Below are positions 62,724 through 64,000 of a stretch of DNA of 64,000 nt, piece after piece (the stretch's first letter is position 1; the number at the start of each line of letters is the position of its first letter). The notes below the pieces were generated by a model that was not told the origin of the DNA, searched no databases, and saw only the letters and a program-made list of their open reading frames with translations. The DNA lies in contig PKRE01000003.1 of assembly GCA_017577615.1 (NCBI GenBank), forward strand, positions 124,001 to 188,000, read 5' to 3'. Source of the DNA: Gammaproteobacteria bacterium. Its GTDB lineage: Bacteria > Pseudomonadota > Gammaproteobacteria > Steroidobacterales > Steroidobacteraceae. The position numbers and the translations under genes are program-made.

Positions 62724-63782
62724 TCATAACATGTAGTGTTCCTGGTCCCGACGCAGCATATCTACCATGATTCGTTCCAAAATACCGAACGCCGCACGTT
62801 TTGCCTCGCGCTTCGGGCCTTCCACCACCAAGTCGAGCTCGCGGCAGCGCTCGATGACCGTGCGTAGCACGTGATGCACTAGATATGGATGCAAACGTGA
62901 TCGACGCATCAACATTCGCGCCAGCTGCGGGCGATACTGGCGCACGAAAGTGCTTGCCCGCATGCAACGCACGCCGGCGCACCGCGTGCCGAACGTGCGC
63001 TTCAGCCAGGCATCGTATGCGCTTGGTGTGTCGAAACGGTAGCGATGGCGCTTCCTGCGGTAGTGCTCTTTCAGTGTGCAGGTATTCTCGGAGATCGGCT
63101 CGACGATCTCTCGATTGTTGACGAGTGGGCGCTTACCGCGGATCTCGCTCATGAGCCGATCGACGTACTCGAGCTTCGCGAGCGCAGGCCACCCCTGATA
63201 CTCACGCCGCCATTTCGCCTTCGGCTGCATCCACACGGCGAACGTTTCCGCGAAATCCTCTGTCGGATGGCTCTGGGCATACCAATGCCCGAGATGCAGC
63301 ACATAGTCACGGCTTGCCGGGCGCACGCGATAGACATTCGGGTACGGAAGCGAAGCCTTGCCGAACGTCTCCCGCCAGTCCTTACGCCTACGCAGTCTGT
63401 ACGCATTGTCGAGCGCATGCCCGACTTCGTGGCGCAGGATACGCGTCATCCAGTTCGCGTTGCCGCCTTCGACCTCGCCCATCATGCGCCGCTCCAGCCG
63501 CATCAGGCGCGGATGAGCGAGATAGAACGGAATGGCGATGCCCGGTACGCCGTCGGGCGAGAACCACTCGATCGACAGCCACACGTGCGGCCGCAAAACG
63601 AGGCCGCGGCGTTGCAGACCTCGCAACACGTTGTCCCATGCGCGCTGCAAAGTCGGATTGCTCAGCGACAGCTTGAGATCGCAGAAGCGCATTTCGAGCA
63701 GCGCTTCGTCAGGCAATCGCACCCATGCGGGCTCGCGCTTGTTCTTGTTGGCCGAGGAGCTGCGACGCCGAGAAGTTGCCAT
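62724..63782 (-). CDS. Zinc-metallopeptidase-like protein, second gene of operon
   Basis: The ATG at 63782 gives 352 residues; the open frame up to 63938 overlaps the previous gene and is not used. The motif HEVGH is at 118-122 in RILRHEVGHALD, followed about 55 residues later by EDFAETFAVW (Glu175, Glu179), which could supply a third ligand. The N-terminus is basic. No signal peptide is seen, so the protein is probably cytoplasmic. The C-terminal third is rich in Arg and His. I do not recognise a named family. It is packed tightly with an ADP-ribosylglycohydrolase-like gene and an ATP-grasp gene. Confidence 0.75.
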   Translation of the reverse strand: MATSRRRSSSANKNKREPAWVRLPDEALLEMRFCDLKLSLSNPTLQRAWDNVLRGLQRRGLVLRPHVWLSIEWFSPDGVPGIAIPFYLAHPRLMRLERRMMGEVEGGNANWMTRILRHEVGHALDNAYRLRRRKDWRETFGKASLPYPNVYRVRPASRDYVLHLGHWYAQSHPTEDFAETFAVWMQPKAKWRREYQGWPALAKLEYVDRLMSEIRGKRPLVNNREIVEPISENTCTLKEHYRRKRHRYRFDTPSAYDAWLKRTFGTRCAGVRCMRASTFVRQYRPQLARMLMRRSRLHPYLVHHVLRTVIERCRELDLVVEGPKREAKRAAFGILERIMVDMLRRDQEHYML

Positions 63783-63786
63783 GACA

Positions 63787-64000
63787 TCAGTACGCCAGCT
63801 TACGCGCAAGCGCACGCAATGTGATCTCTCCGTCCAATTTCGCGCGCCACTCGCTCGGGATCGCATCGATGCCGAAACAAGCCCCTGCAAGCGCTCCAAC
63901 CAGCGAGCCGGCGCTCGGTGTCGCGCGCGTGCGCGCAAGACACCCTAGAACGGCCTGCTCGAACGTGTCCGCTTCGCGCATGGCCTCCATCGCCAGCTGT
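63787..64000 (-). CDS. ADP-ribosylglycohydrolase-like protein, C-terminal part (cut by window edge)
   Basis: Only the last ~70 residues are present; the gene runs out of the window on the right. The piece GSLVGALAGACFGIDAIP matches the C-terminal block of ADP-ribosylglycohydrolases (DraG-type, with GALAGA-x-G-x-x-AIP). The family removes ADP-ribose from proteins or nucleic acids, or hydrolyses related compounds. Its stop lies four bases before the metallopeptidase-like ATG at 63782. Full sequence would be needed to check the metal-binding aspartates. Confidence 0.6.
   Translation of the reverse strand, partial: QLAMEAMREADTFEQAVLGCLARTRATPSAGSLVGALAGACFGIDAIPSEWRAKLDGEITLRALARKLAY

Overview
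The window comes from a high-GC Gammaproteobacterium. The evidence is gene order and content: a complete division and cell-wall (dcw) cluster running into lpxC, an M23 peptidase, secA and mutT, with rnpB, rsmI, the gammaproteobacterial lipoprotein lpoA and yraN on its other side. This arrangement resembles Pseudomonas, Xanthomonadales, Nevskiales or Steroidobacter-type genomes. The genus cannot be fixed from the sequence alone. It looks like ordinary chromosome: no integrase, transposase, CRISPR array, tRNA or rRNA gene was recognised.

Region 1 (about 0.5-24.9 kb) is read leftward: mraZ-rsmH-ftsL-ftsI-murE-murF-(repeat)-mraY-murD-ftsW-murG-murC-murB-ddlB-ftsQ-ftsA-(repeat)-ftsZ-lpxC, then a DUF721/DciA gene on the opposite strand, an M23 peptidase, secA and mutT. 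Many junctions are ATGA or TGATG overlaps, so translation is coupled. A sigma70-like promoter (TTGACT, 17 bp, TATAGT) lies upstream of mraZ and overlaps four repeats spaced exactly 10 bp apart that match MraZ boxes. This cluster makes lipid II, the divisome, the first committed enzyme of lipid A synthesis and the Sec motor.

Region 2 (25-30 kb) has the RNase P RNA gene (P1 ends pair perfectly), rsmI, lpoA, yraN and an inositol-monophosphatase-family gene. Region 3 (29.9-35 kb) is a vitamin B12 locus. A promoter and a cobalamin riboswitch precede btuB, a BtuM-like transporter with Cys81, and a PduO-type adenosyltransferase. Divergent to them are a metalloprotease-like gene and an orphan ABC ATPase.

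Region 4 (35-48.7 kb) is mixed: a solitary phage-tail-sheath-like gene, a YpfJ-type metallopeptidase, an L,D-transpeptidase, a lemA/ygcG/TPM operon, an M13 peptidase, a small conserved-looking gene with its own terminator, greB, a glutathione transferase, a sulfurtransferase and speA. Region 5 (48.7-64 kb) has two single-RRM proteins, a lipoprotein methyltransferase coupled to an AstE/aspartoacylase-like protein, a NUDIX hydrolase, a coupled pair of unknown genes, a HAD hydrolase, metZ, a FIST protein and an S9 peptidase. At the right edge is a tight operon of a DdlA-like ATP-grasp enzyme, a zinc-metallopeptidase-like protein and a partial ADP-ribosylglycohydrolase-like protein.

A family of non-coding repeats recurs in the spacers. 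It has CTGGAG/CTCCAG-rich arms around an AGCTAGCGCGC motif. Two long copies carry a nearly identical internal palindrome, a third carries half of it, and short copies sit inside the dcw cluster. The items most worth following up are this repeat family, the orphan sheath gene, the ATP-grasp operon, the coupled unknown pair and the B12 locus.
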